Source: Paractinoplanes pyxinae (lineage in GTDB: Bacteria; Actinomycetota; Actinomycetes; Mycobacteriales; Micromonosporaceae). Taken from it: a stretch of 64,000 nt of DNA. Both the position numbers and the translations under genes were made by a program. The DNA is taken from contig NZ_JAPNTZ010000017.1 of NCBI RefSeq assembly GCF_026626335.1, forward strand, positions 173,497 to 237,496. The letters run 5' to 3'. This document shows, in pieces, positions 52,999-61,256 of this stretch. How positions within the stretch are numbered: position 1 is the first letter of the stretch; every line of letters starts with the position of its first letter. A model generated the notes under the pieces. The model was not told the origin of the DNA and did no database searches. It was given only the letters and a program-made list of their open reading frames with translations.

Positions 52999-54453
52999 GT
53001 GTCGATCACCGACGAGACGCGGCCGCCGGCCCAGTCCGGTGGTGGGCCGTCGGGTGGCGGGCCTTCCGGGGGCGGGTCGTCCGGCGGCGGGCCATCGGGC
53101 GGCGGGCCGTCCCGGGGCGGCGCCTTCGACAAGTCGCCCCCGCAAGACGTCGCGGCCGAGCAGGGCGTGCTCGGCGGCATGCTGCTCTCCAAGGACGCGA
53201 TCGCCGACGTCGTCGAGATCCTCAAGGTGCAGGATTTCTACCGTCCGGTCCACGCCTCCATTTACGACGTCATTCTTGATCTGTACGGGCGCGGTGAGCC
53301 GGCCGACGCGCTGACCGTGGCGGCCGCGCTGGCCGACTCCGGTGATCTGCAGCGCATCGGCGGCGTGCCCTACCTGCACACCCTGATCGAGAGCGTGCCC
53401 ACCGCGGCCAACGCCGCCTACTACGCGCGCATCGTCGGCGAACGGGCCATCCTGCGCCGCCTCGTCGAGGCCGGCACCAAGATCGTGCAGCTCGGCTACG
53501 GCGCCAACGGCAACGGCGGCCGTGACGTCGACGACATCGTCGACCTGGCCCAGCAGGCGATCTACGACGTCACCGAAAAGAGGGTGAGCGAAGACTTCGC
53601 CGCCCTGGGCGACATGCTGCAGCCCACCTTGGACGAGATCGAGGCGGTCGGCGCCGCCGGCGGCATGATGACCGGCGTACCGACCGGCTTCTCCGACCTC
53701 GACCGGCTGCTCAACGGCCTGCACGCGGGTCAGCTGATCATCGTGGCCGGGCGCCCCGGTCTCGGTAAGTCGACGGTCAGCATGGACTTCGCCCGCAACG
53801 CGGCGATCCGCAGCAACTGCGCCAGCGCCATCTTCTCGCTCGAAATGAGCAAGATCGAAATGGTCATGCGTCTGCTGTCGGCCGAGGCCCGGGTGCCGCT
53901 GCACGTGCTGCGTTCCGGCCAGCTCACCGACGACGACTGGAGCAAGCTCGCCCGCCGCATGGGCGAGATCAGCGAGGCCCCGATCTTCGTCGACGACACG
54001 CCGAACATGAACCTTATGGAGATCCGGGCCAAGGCGCGCCGCCTCAAACAGCGGCACAACCTCAAGCTCCTGGTGATCGATTACCTGCAGCTGATGTCCT
54101 CGCCCAAAAAGACCGAGAGCCGGCAGCAAGAGGTGTCCGAGCTGTCCCGTGGCCTCAAGCTGCTGGCCAAAGAGATCGAGTGCCCGGTGATCGCGGTGTC
54201 GCAGCTGAACCGCGGTCCCGAACAGCGCACCGACAAGCGCCCCCAGCTGTCCGACCTGCGTGAGTCCGGCTCCATCGAACAGGACGCCGACGTGGTCATC
54301 CTGCTCCACCGTGACGACTACTACGACAAGGAATCACCGCGGGCGGGCGAGGCCGATTTCATCGTGGCTAAGCACCGAAACGGCCCCACCGACACGGTGA
54401 CGGTCGCGGCCCAGCTGCACCTGTCCCGCTTCGTCGACATGGCCATCACCTGA
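52999..54453 (+). CDS. dnaB: Replicative DNA helicase DnaB
   Basis: Hexameric 5'-3' helicase of the replication fork, 484 residues. The first 40 residues are a Gly/Ser/Pro repeat (SGGGPSGGGPSGGG). The N-terminal domain begins PPQDVAAEQGVLGGMLLSKDAI. The RecA-like C-terminal domain has Walker A GRPGLGKST (Lys257), ARRLKQRHNLKLLVIDYLQLM and SDLRESGSIEQDADVV. The GTG at 52999 is chosen for the GGAGGAGG upstream. No intein interrupts it, unlike several mycobacterial homologues. Confidence 0.96.
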   Translation: MSITDETRPPAQSGGGPSGGGPSGGGSSGGGPSGGGPSRGGAFDKSPPQDVAAEQGVLGGMLLSKDAIADVVEILKVQDFYRPVHASIYDVILDLYGRGEPADALTVAAALADSGDLQRIGGVPYLHTLIESVPTAANAAYYARIVGERAILRRLVEAGTKIVQLGYGANGNGGRDVDDIVDLAQQAIYDVTEKRVSEDFAALGDMLQPTLDEIEAVGAAGGMMTGVPTGFSDLDRLLNGLHAGQLIIVAGRPGLGKSTVSMDFARNAAIRSNCASAIFSLEMSKIEMVMRLLSAEARVPLHVLRSGQLTDDDWSKLARRMGEISEAPIFVDDTPNMNLMEIRAKARRLKQRHNLKLLVIDYLQLMSSPKKTESRQQEVSELSRGLKLLAKEIECPVIAVSQLNRGPEQRTDKRPQLSDLRESGSIEQDADVVILLHRDDYYDKESPRAGEADFIVAKHRNGPTDTVTVAAQLHLSRFVDMAIT

Positions 54454-54457
54454 GTGG

Positions 54458-54793
54458 TCATCCCCGGGGCGGGCCGTAGTTCCAGCCGTTGCGCTCGCCC
54501 TCGTCGGATATCTCGGTCAGATCGGCCTCGCTGGGAAGTTCGGTGCGCAGGACGTCGCGTGCCACCTGCTCAGCCGTTGCTCGATCGACTGTGCGGCCGC
54601 GGTCCTGCTCTTCGTCGTCGTAAAGGATGCGCGACACGGTGTGGGGCGCGAAGATCCACTCGCGATACGGCACGCTCCAGATCACTGCGCGGAGCGGCTG
54701 ATCGCTCGGTGCCTGGTAGGCAACCATGCTCGTGACCGTGGATAGGTCATCCCGACGCATGATCACTTTGTAGGCGAAGCTGCGTTCCGTCAT
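54458..54793 (-). CDS. Probable immunity protein of the polymorphic toxin
   Basis: A 111-residue soluble acidic protein (MTERSFAYKVIMRRDDLSTVTSMVAYQAPSDQPLRAVIWSVPYREW...). Its ATG overlaps the toxin stop by four bases (ATGA), so it is translated with it. It has no signal peptide or membrane helix, consistent with a cytoplasmic neutraliser. I do not recognise an immunity family; the role is inferred from position, size and coupling. It converges with dnaB, four bases apart. Confidence 0.65.
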   Translation of the reverse strand: MTERSFAYKVIMRRDDLSTVTSMVAYQAPSDQPLRAVIWSVPYREWIFAPHTVSRILYDDEEQDRGRTVDRATAEQVARDVLRTELPSEADLTEISDEGERNGWNYGPPRG

Positions 54794-57700
54794 TCCGACA
54801 AGCCCAATCCTTCTGCGCCGGGCACGTCGTCTCTGCTCAGCCCGTGCTGCCGAATGTGATCCTCGAACGACTTGCCTTGTGCGGACAGAGCCGCGCGGTA
54901 TTGCGCCAGCGTTTCCTGTTCCGACTTTAGCCATGCGGCGAGGGTGGTGGTCTTCTCCCTCAATGGGTGTAACAGGTGCAAGTCGGACGGTCGATGATCA
55001 TAGATGCAGGCCTCTTTGTTGATCGACAAAATCTGGAGGAATGCATCAACCCGCTCCCAGCTGGTACTTCCACCGAAGCGCATGACCTCGTAACTGACGT
55101 GCGTCTCTTTGCCAACCTGACGAGACAGCGGCGTCGGGAACTGCACTTCCACGCGGAAGCCATGAGGATCAGTCAGCCAGACATTCAAGCCGTTGTGCCG
55201 TCCGTGATCCGCCCAGAAGCTGGCGGCCGACGTCGTGCGGTAGCCGAGCCGGTGCAGCTGGTCGAGTACACAGGCGACCGTTTGCCCGTACCCAGCTTCA
55301 GGCACCTCGACGGAGAAACGGACACGATCCTTCACCTCGGCCAAATACTGCTCCGGGCCGGCACCCTCGAACGAGAAGTCTTCGAGGAGCTTCCTGCCCA
55401 GCGACTCGGCGGACTTGACGTTGTGTTCTTCGTCGACGACCCGTGCATCGCCTGAAGGGATCGCCTCGACCACGCGGTGAAGGTCAGTCGACACACGCGT
55501 CGCAACTTCGTGTGAAACAGCCACGGAGGCAATGAACGTAGCGCGATGCTCGGGCGGCAACGACTCGAACGCCTGCCGCTCGGCTGCACGAATGGCATCG
55601 AGAGGGTTATCGATTCCGGTCGGGGTGGCCGACCAGTTGCCGGGGCCGTGGTGAGGTAGCGGGGCCGGGGCGCCGGAGGCGTTGACTACCAGGGCTTCCA
55701 GGGAGACGACGTTGATGGGGGTCGATACTCCGTGGTGGTGGTAGAGGGGGGTGTGTTCGGAGATTCGGCCTATTTGGGGGTCTACGTAGAGGACGGTTCC
55801 GTTCTGGTTGAGGGCGGCCCACGAATGGCTGCCGCCGCCTTCCAGGTCGGTGACTATGAAGGCGTAGGCGCCGTGGCCGGTGTTCAGCAGGTGGTTGGTC
55901 AGGTTTTGGGCGGCCTGGTCCATGGCGGAGCGGGCGGCGGCGGGGTCTGCGTCGCCCAGATGGGGGCACAGGTTTTGGAAGTCGCCGCCGGTGGCCAGGC
56001 GGATTCGGTTGATGCCGTGCGTCTCGCCGCCCAGGGGGCGGTCGGGGTTGCCGTTGGCGTAGACGTCGAACGTTCGGGGGGCCGAGACTCGCGGGCGGCC
56101 GTGGATATAGGTGTCGAACAGGGCCAGGGTGCCGTCCACGCAGTTCAGGCCGCGTGTGGGGTCGGCTGCGGGGCCGCCGTCGTTGGCCAGGCGGAACCAC
56201 GTGCCCTCCCGAGGATCGGGTAGGCGGGAGACGTTGCCGTGGCGGTCGCGCGGGACGGCGTTCTCGATGTCGGTCTGGTGCACGGCCAGCGGCGGGCGCA
56301 GGCCACCGGGTGAGTTGTAGTGGCGGGTGCGGTCGATCGGTGGGCGGCCGGCGAAACCGTCCAGGGCCGAGCGGTCGGTGGTGCGGACGCCGCCGGGGGC
56401 CAGGTTGCCGACGTCGCGGTTGATCCGGGCCCAGTCGGGCGGGTCGACCTCGACGCGTTCCGGTGCCAGGTCACCCGTGCGGACCTGGCCGATCTGGTCA
56501 TCGATCTCGGCGACGATCTCGCTCAGTTCGCGAGCCTGATGGCGATACTGGGCCTCACGCAAGGTGAAGCCGGCCCGGTTGGCCTCGTCGGCGCGTTGAC
56601 CCAGATCGAGGATCCGGGCGCGGTTGTCCTCGGCGATGGATTCCAGGTAGTCGGCGTATTCGTTCCGCCGGTTCTCCTCGTGGGTCCGGCGCGCGTGCTG
56701 GGCGTAGCCGAAATACGCCCGCTCGTCACGAATCTCCGGCTGCGGTGCTGACGGCAGGTGGGTGGTCGCGGCATATTCCCGTACGGGTTGACGCGGCGCC
56801 GTCCGCGGTCCGAGCGCATCCGCGATCCGCTCCAAATCGGAGAGTGAGCTCCGCCGCGACCCCGGCGCGGTCGACCCGGGCGGTTCGCTCGTACTGTCCA
56901 CGGGCACCCCACCCGTGCCCCTGACCGGAGCTGCTGGACGACGAGACGTCAGCCGGACGGCCGGCCCCATGCTCATCAGCGGAACGTTCGTGCTGCTCAC
57001 GGGGGTCGACACCGGCGAGGCCGGCGGCGCCGACGTGCCGGAAAGCGGATCAGCGAACCCGACCGTCGCGGTCGAAGCCAGCACTCCCGACCCGTCCGAC
57101 GGCGAAGACACAGACAGATCCGACGGCGAGAACACCGAGAGAGAGGAAGGCGTGGACGGCGACGGCGGCGCCACATCCGCGGACGGAACAACCGGCGGAG
57201 GCGCGTCCGAGGGGAGGGGCAGCGGAGACGGCGCCGGGGACGGGGAGGGCGACGACTGGATCGACTGAGCCGGGGACTGCGATGTCGTCGACGGCGTGTC
57301 GGCGTGAACTGAATCTGCGGCGGGGGACGGCGTGTCGGCGTGAACTGGAAATGCGGTGGGGGACGGCGCTGGGGACGTGCTGGTGGAAGGCGTGGATGCG
57401 GACGCCGAAGATGCGTCGGTGCTGGTGGAGGCGCTTGGCAGGAGGTCGACCGCAGTGTGATCGGTCGGGGTCAACGTGGAGAGTGATGGACCCTCGTCTG
57501 CGCTTGCCGACGGTGAATCGTCAGCGCGCAGCCCGTTATCCACTGATACACCGCTTACTTGGCCAGCCCCTACCGTCGTACCTTCAAAAGCTTCATCCCC
57601 GCCGACCGCGAACGACGCACCGTCGCTGACGGGAAGGGATGGCACGTCGAGGCCCTTTATCTGGTCAATTCCCAGCGATGATGTTCCGTGGATGCCGGCG

Positions 57701-58626
57701 CCGACCGCGCCTGAGCTGGCGGATTTGGCCAGCCCTGAAGCGTCGGGCAGCTCGCCGAACGTGGCTGCGGCGCCGAATTCCGCCATGACCTCGCCGCCGG
57801 CGCCGCGGAAGATGCCGCCGTGACCGTGGGATCCGGCCTGAGCTCCGGTTGCGGCTGCTCCGCCGGCGAATCCGGCCAGCGCGGTGCGGCCCATGCCTTC
57901 GAGATCGAACCCGTCGGAGCGGCCGGTCGACTGCTGGTACATCTGGATGCCGCCGTTGGTGGCGATCTCTTCGCGGGCCTCGTCGAAGCCCTCGTCGAGT
58001 GCTTCGCGGCCCAGCTTGCGCAGGCCTTCGCGGCTGGTCACCTGCTTGATCGCACGGCCCGCGGTCTGCCGGAGGGCTTTCGTGCCGAGCTGTTCGACCA
58101 GGCGGCGGAAGATCTGCTGGATGGCGAGTCTCGTCGCGACGATGAGGCCGCCGGCGGCCGGGGACGCGGCGCCCAGCGTGAGCGCGACGCTGACCGCCAT
58201 GCCGACCAGTTCGACGAGGAAAATGCCGATCTCGATCCAGGCCTCGAGTTTCGCCGCCTCGAGGTCGGCGCCGCAGCCTTCGACAAGTTTGCCCAGCTCG
58301 CCCGACACGCGCAGCAGGTCGTGCAGCGGTGCGTTGTCGTCTCCGGCGACCATCCGCCAGGCATCTTCGAAACCTTCGGCCGTGATGCCGGCGCCGCCGT
58401 AGCCGGAGAGGAACCGTCCGGCGGCCGACATCGCGGCTTCGTTGGGTTCGGCCAGCGAGGTGGCCAGCGAGAACCAGCGGTCGGCGACGTCCCAGGTGGC
58501 GACCTCGTTGCCGGCGGGCCAGTCGAAGCCGACGACCCATTCGAGCGCCTCGTAGGCCCAGGCCGGCACGTCGAACGGGCTGAACTCGAGCGGGTGGGGG
58601 ATCGGGCTCGGCAGGACGGTCATCAT
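54790..58626 (-). CDS. CpnT-type polymorphic toxin with papain-fold deamidase-like and RelA/SpoT-like domains
   Basis: A 1278-residue protein. Residues 1-330 match the WXG100-like CpnT N-terminal region (IPHPLEFSPFDVPAWAYEALEWVVGFDWPAGNE...WDVADRWFSLA) with hydrophobic helices near 130-170. A Ser/Pro/Thr linker spans about 370-650 and a helical stretch about 660-760. A papain-fold toxin (Tox-PL, glutamine-deamidase-like) domain follows with a plausible triad Cys829 (GLNCVDGT), His934 (GSHSWAAL), Asp949 (YVDPQIG). Residues about 1040-1220 look RelA/SpoT-like: KSAESLGRK (1071-1079), VKDRVRF (1098-1104), GYRTTS, FRVEVQFPTP (1157-1166) and KETHVSYEVMR. Leu1219 uses the rare TTA codon. Domain calls are by eye. 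Confidence 0.8.
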   Translation of the reverse strand: MMTVLPSPIPHPLEFSPFDVPAWAYEALEWVVGFDWPAGNEVATWDVADRWFSLATSLAEPNEAAMSAAGRFLSGYGGAGITAEGFEDAWRMVAGDDNAPLHDLLRVSGELGKLVEGCGADLEAAKLEAWIEIGIFLVELVGMAVSVALTLGAASPAAGGLIVATRLAIQQIFRRLVEQLGTKALRQTAGRAIKQVTSREGLRKLGREALDEGFDEAREEIATNGGIQMYQQSTGRSDGFDLEGMGRTALAGFAGGAAATGAQAGSHGHGGIFRGAGGEVMAEFGAAATFGELPDASGLAKSASSGAVGAGIHGTSSLGIDQIKGLDVPSLPVSDGASFAVGGDEAFEGTTVGAGQVSGVSVDNGLRADDSPSASADEGPSLSTLTPTDHTAVDLLPSASTSTDASSASASTPSTSTSPAPSPTAFPVHADTPSPAADSVHADTPSTTSQSPAQSIQSSPSPSPAPSPLPLPSDAPPPVVPSADVAPPSPSTPSSLSVFSPSDLSVSSPSDGSGVLASTATVGFADPLSGTSAPPASPVSTPVSSTNVPLMSMGPAVRLTSRRPAAPVRGTGGVPVDSTSEPPGSTAPGSRRSSLSDLERIADALGPRTAPRQPVREYAATTHLPSAPQPEIRDERAYFGYAQHARRTHEENRRNEYADYLESIAEDNRARILDLGQRADEANRAGFTLREAQYRHQARELSEIVAEIDDQIGQVRTGDLAPERVEVDPPDWARINRDVGNLAPGGVRTTDRSALDGFAGRPPIDRTRHYNSPGGLRPPLAVHQTDIENAVPRDRHGNVSRLPDPREGTWFRLANDGGPAADPTRGLNCVDGTLALFDTYIHGRPRVSAPRTFDVYANGNPDRPLGGETHGINRIRLATGGDFQNLCPHLGDADPAAARSAMDQAAQNLTNHLLNTGHGAYAFIVTDLEGGGSHSWAALNQNGTVLYVDPQIGRISEHTPLYHHHGVSTPINVVSLEALVVNASGAPAPLPHHGPGNWSATPTGIDNPLDAIRAAERQAFESLPPEHRATFIASVAVSHEVATRVSTDLHRVVEAIPSGDARVVDEEHNVKSAESLGRKLLEDFSFEGAGPEQYLAEVKDRVRFSVEVPEAGYGQTVACVLDQLHRLGYRTTSAASFWADHGRHNGLNVWLTDPHGFRVEVQFPTPLSRQVGKETHVSYEVMRFGGSTSWERVDAFLQILSINKEACIYDHRPSDLHLLHPLREKTTTLAAWLKSEQETLAQYRAALSAQGKSFEDHIRQHGLSRDDVPGAEGLGLSE

Positions 58627-58955
58627 CGCCCCCGGTACGTGGAACGGACGCGCCGGGCAGCGTCGGCGTCAGCCGCCAGGTTGTCGTGCACGGACAGGGC
58701 GGCGGCGTCGCCAAGCCCTGACAGGTAGTCCGCGAGCTGCTGCCACGCGTCGAGAACCTGCTGCTCGAACGGCCGGTAGTGCTTCTCGAAGGAGTGCCCG
58801 TAGTCGTCGCGGCCCCACGGGACGGCGGAGCTGGCCGTGGCGATCTCGGCGCCGGCCCGGTTGCGGCGCGCGCCCAGGTCCTCGCCGGCCGCGCTCAGGG
58901 CGCGCGATCCGGCCAGGGCCTCCTCGGCGTCGAGCCGCAGCCGGGCGTCACTCAT
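58623..58955 (-). CDS. WXG100-like small helical protein, toxin partner
   Basis: A 110-residue protein starting at ATG 58955 (MSDARLRLDAEEALAGSRALSAAGEDLGARRNRAGAEIA...). Two helical segments flank a turn near VPWGRDDYGHSFEKHY; WGRDD could serve as the WxG-type turn. Length and layout fit ESX/WXG100-related partners. Its stop overlaps the toxin start (ATGA), indicating stoichiometric coupling. It is probably a secretion chaperone or co-substrate. Confidence 0.7.
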   Translation of the reverse strand: MSDARLRLDAEEALAGSRALSAAGEDLGARRNRAGAEIATASSAVPWGRDDYGHSFEKHYRPFEQQVLDAWQQLADYLSGLGDAAALSVHDNLAADADAARRVRSTYRGR

Positions 58956-59373
58956 CGCGGCCGGCCAGATCCTGGACGACCTCGTCGGACCGTCCGAGCA
59001 GCGAGCCGAAATTGTTGTCACGCAGGTAGCGGAGAGAACCGGAATCGGCCGGGAGATAGTCGGCCATCAAAGTCTGTATGCGTTCCGCGGCCTGCTCGGC
59101 TGCAGTGTGGACAGTGGCGACGATCGTCCGGGAAACGTATTCGTTGTCCATATTCCGAGTGGCCCGGCGAATCAGCCGCAGGTCGATCAGCTCGCCGCGC
59201 GGGCCGACCGTGACGCGGACGAGTCCGTCGCTCGAAACAACGGTGACCCGGATCGCTTCCAGACGTCGTTGAAGATCGTCCAGATCGGACCGGAGGCGCG
59301 CATATCGTTCGTGCACCTCAGTGAGGCGGTCGCGCAGTTCCCGATTCACGTCGCGGTTCGCGGATACAGCCAC
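58948..59373 (-). CDS. YbaB/EbfC-family protein heading the toxin operon
   Basis: A 141-residue protein with a coiled N-terminus (RELRDRLTEVHERYARLRSDLDDLQRRLEAI) and the YbaB β-core (VTVVSSDGLVRVTVGPRGELIDLRLIRRATRNMDNEYVSRTIVATVHTAAEQAAERI). Such proteins (EspL-like) commonly begin ESX/WXG100 effector operons in actinobacteria. It overlaps the next gene by eight bases. Its role may be chaperone-like or DNA-binding. Confidence 0.8.
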   Translation of the reverse strand: MAVSANRDVNRELRDRLTEVHERYARLRSDLDDLQRRLEAIRVTVVSSDGLVRVTVGPRGELIDLRLIRRATRNMDNEYVSRTIVATVHTAAEQAAERIQTLMADYLPADSGSLRYLRDNNFGSLLGRSDEVVQDLAGRDE

Positions 59374-59481
59374 CGGGTCACACCCCTCGTCCGTGTCGGG
59401 ACTTTGCGTGTTCGGTTAACTTCAATCTGCGAACGTCGCCACGGGCGATCGGGTTCACGGCTTGGCGGAGGGGAGGGCACG

Positions 59482-60687
59482 GTGATCACACGAGCGGAGG
59501 CCGAGGCGGTCGCGGCGCGGTGGGCACGCAACGAGTCCGAGCAGCGCGGCTACGGATGTGAGCCGATGCTGACCGAATTCGACTTGGGTTACGTGATCTG
59601 GACGCGTGAGCCGGCGACGGTGCTGTCCGTACCCGGCGAGAGCGCACGCACGGTGATCGATCGGGAGACGGGCGTGCTCTCGACCTGGCCCGCGGTGCCG
59701 CCGGAGGAGATCGCCGCGATCTATCGGGACCGCCGTCCGACCCCGCCGGGCACAGTTGATCCGGCTGTCGCGCTGCTGCGGCTGACGCGTCGCCGGCCGA
59801 CTCCGACGACGGTCGCACACCTCACCGTGGGTGAGCGGCTGTTCCGGGCGCAGGGTGCGAAGGGTGACCAGCGGATCAATCACCATCCGCTGGTGGTCGA
59901 TCGTCTCGAGATGCTGGGCGCGGAGAGTCAGGTGCGCGGCGTCGAACGGCACGCCGAGTTGATCGCCGTCTCCGACGCACTGCACGAGGCCACGCGCACC
60001 CGTGGTCGCGAGCTCACGGTCGACGATGCGAGGGCTTGGCTGACCGGGGCCGCTTTCGCTGCTTATCTCGTACGGGACCAGGGGGACCCGGATGGTGGGC
60101 GGGAGCACCGCCCCTGCGAGACCTGCATCAACGTCCTCGTCGACCTGGCTGTGCTGCCCTGGTCGGACAGGGCGTTCGCCGGCGAATGGCGGCACGGTTC
60201 CGACCGGATTCCGGTGGCCGGGCGCTTCCCGCACGAGGTGGCGCGCACGCTGGCCGGCGGCGGGTGGATCGGGGCCGGCACGGGCTCACAGGGTGACGAG
60301 GCGATGGAGCGCGCGGTCGAGGCCTCCGGCGGGCGGCTGCAGCCGTTCGAGGCGGCGCGGGCGGCGATCGCGGACTTTCCCGGGGTGCGCTGCGCGCGGC
60401 GAGGGCCGGGCCTGCGGCGGGCCATCCGGTTGTTGCGGCTCGATCCGGTGCCGGGCGCCTACGCGTCGGCTGCGCTGGCCGAGTTCGCCGAGGTCATCGG
60501 GGTGCCGCTGTTCCCCATCGGCATCGAGGGCGGGGACGCGGTGATGGCGATCGACGAGGTGGGACGGGTCTTTGTCATCGATCAGGCCGGTGAGTGGTTC
60601 GCCGGCAGCACGCTCGACGAGGCGCTGACCGGGCTGCTCACCGGCGACGGCCCGGCGCGACGGGTGCGCGACGACGGCACCTGGTAG
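59482..60687 (+). CDS. Imm35/YrhB-like + YwqJ-like deaminase + SUKH-3-like fusion
   Basis: A 401-residue protein from the GTG at 59482, with GGAGGGGAGGG upstream. Residues 1-85 (RAEAEAVAARWARNESEQRGYGCEPMLTEFDLGYVIWTRE...) resemble YrhB/Imm35. The middle has a deaminase-type zinc motif, HAELIAVSDAL (HAE) and HRPCETCINVL (PCxxC), as in YwqJ-like toxins. The C-terminus (EVARTLAGGGWIGAG...VPLFPIGIEGGDAVMAIDEVGRVFVIDQAGEWFAGSTLDEALTGLLTG) fits SUKH-3 immunity folds. A protein joining toxin-type and immunity-type modules without a secretion domain may be an immunity hub or toxin remnant. It is divergent from the toxin operon. Confidence 0.75.
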   Translation: MITRAEAEAVAARWARNESEQRGYGCEPMLTEFDLGYVIWTREPATVLSVPGESARTVIDRETGVLSTWPAVPPEEIAAIYRDRRPTPPGTVDPAVALLRLTRRRPTPTTVAHLTVGERLFRAQGAKGDQRINHHPLVVDRLEMLGAESQVRGVERHAELIAVSDALHEATRTRGRELTVDDARAWLTGAAFAAYLVRDQGDPDGGREHRPCETCINVLVDLAVLPWSDRAFAGEWRHGSDRIPVAGRFPHEVARTLAGGGWIGAGTGSQGDEAMERAVEASGGRLQPFEAARAAIADFPGVRCARRGPGLRRAIRLLRLDPVPGAYASAALAEFAEVIGVPLFPIGIEGGDAVMAIDEVGRVFVIDQAGEWFAGSTLDEALTGLLTGDGPARRVRDDGTW

Positions 60688-60821
60688 CCCATCAGCCGGA
60701 CCGGCGGACCTGTCCCGGCGGCACCGGCAGCGCATCCACGTGCGGTTCGACGCGGTCATCGCGCACGTCGGCCCGCCGTCGGCCCCGGTGAGGCCGACGG
60801 GCGGGCGGATGCGGCACTACC

Positions 60822-61256
60822 TCAGTCGAACAGGTTGTGCAGGAAGCTCTTGCGGCGGTGGTAGTGGCCGTGGTGGCCGCCGCGGTAGTGGCCGTGGTAG
60901 CCGTAGGCCGGAGCCGGGGCGTGGTGGCCCGGAGCCGGCGGGTAGCCGTGAGTGGGCTGGCCGTAGCCCGGCGCGGGCGGCGGAGGCGGCGGGGCGTATC
61001 CACCCGGCTGCGGCTGGCCGTAACCCGGCTGAGGGGCGGCGGCCGGACGAGGCGGGGCGGACTGGGGCGGGGCCTGGCGAGTGTTGTAGCTCGACTCGGC
61101 CTCGAACAGTTTTTCCAGCTCACCGCGGTCGAGGAAGATCCCCCGGCACTCGGTGCACTGGTCGACCGTGACGCCGCTGCGCTCGTACACCCGCATCTCG
61201 CCGTGACACTTCGGACAGGTCATCTGCATCTCACAGACGGTACAAGGCTGTGTCAT
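60822..61256 (-). CDS. TFIIB-type zinc-ribbon protein with Pro/Tyr/His-rich tail
   Basis: A 144-residue protein. The N-terminal part is a zf-TFIIB ribbon: CTVCEMQMTCPKCHGEMRVYERSGVTVDQCTECRGIFLDRGELEKLFE, with CPKC and CTEC as ligand pairs. The rest is low-complexity (GYGQPQPGGYAPPPPPPAPGYGQPTHGYPP) with a His-rich end (HGHYRGGHHGHYHRR) that could bind metal. The ATG shares one base with the preceding stop; two later ATGs (61229, 61223) are possible starts. The function is unknown. Confidence 0.8.
   Translation of the reverse strand: MTQPCTVCEMQMTCPKCHGEMRVYERSGVTVDQCTECRGIFLDRGELEKLFEAESSYNTRQAPPQSAPPRPAAAPQPGYGQPQPGGYAPPPPPPAPGYGQPTHGYPPAPGHHAPAPAYGYHGHYRGGHHGHYHRRKSFLHNLFD

Noticed and set aside
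52999..54453. Intein in DnaB
   Set aside because: Length is normal (484 residues) and the helicase core is uninterrupted.
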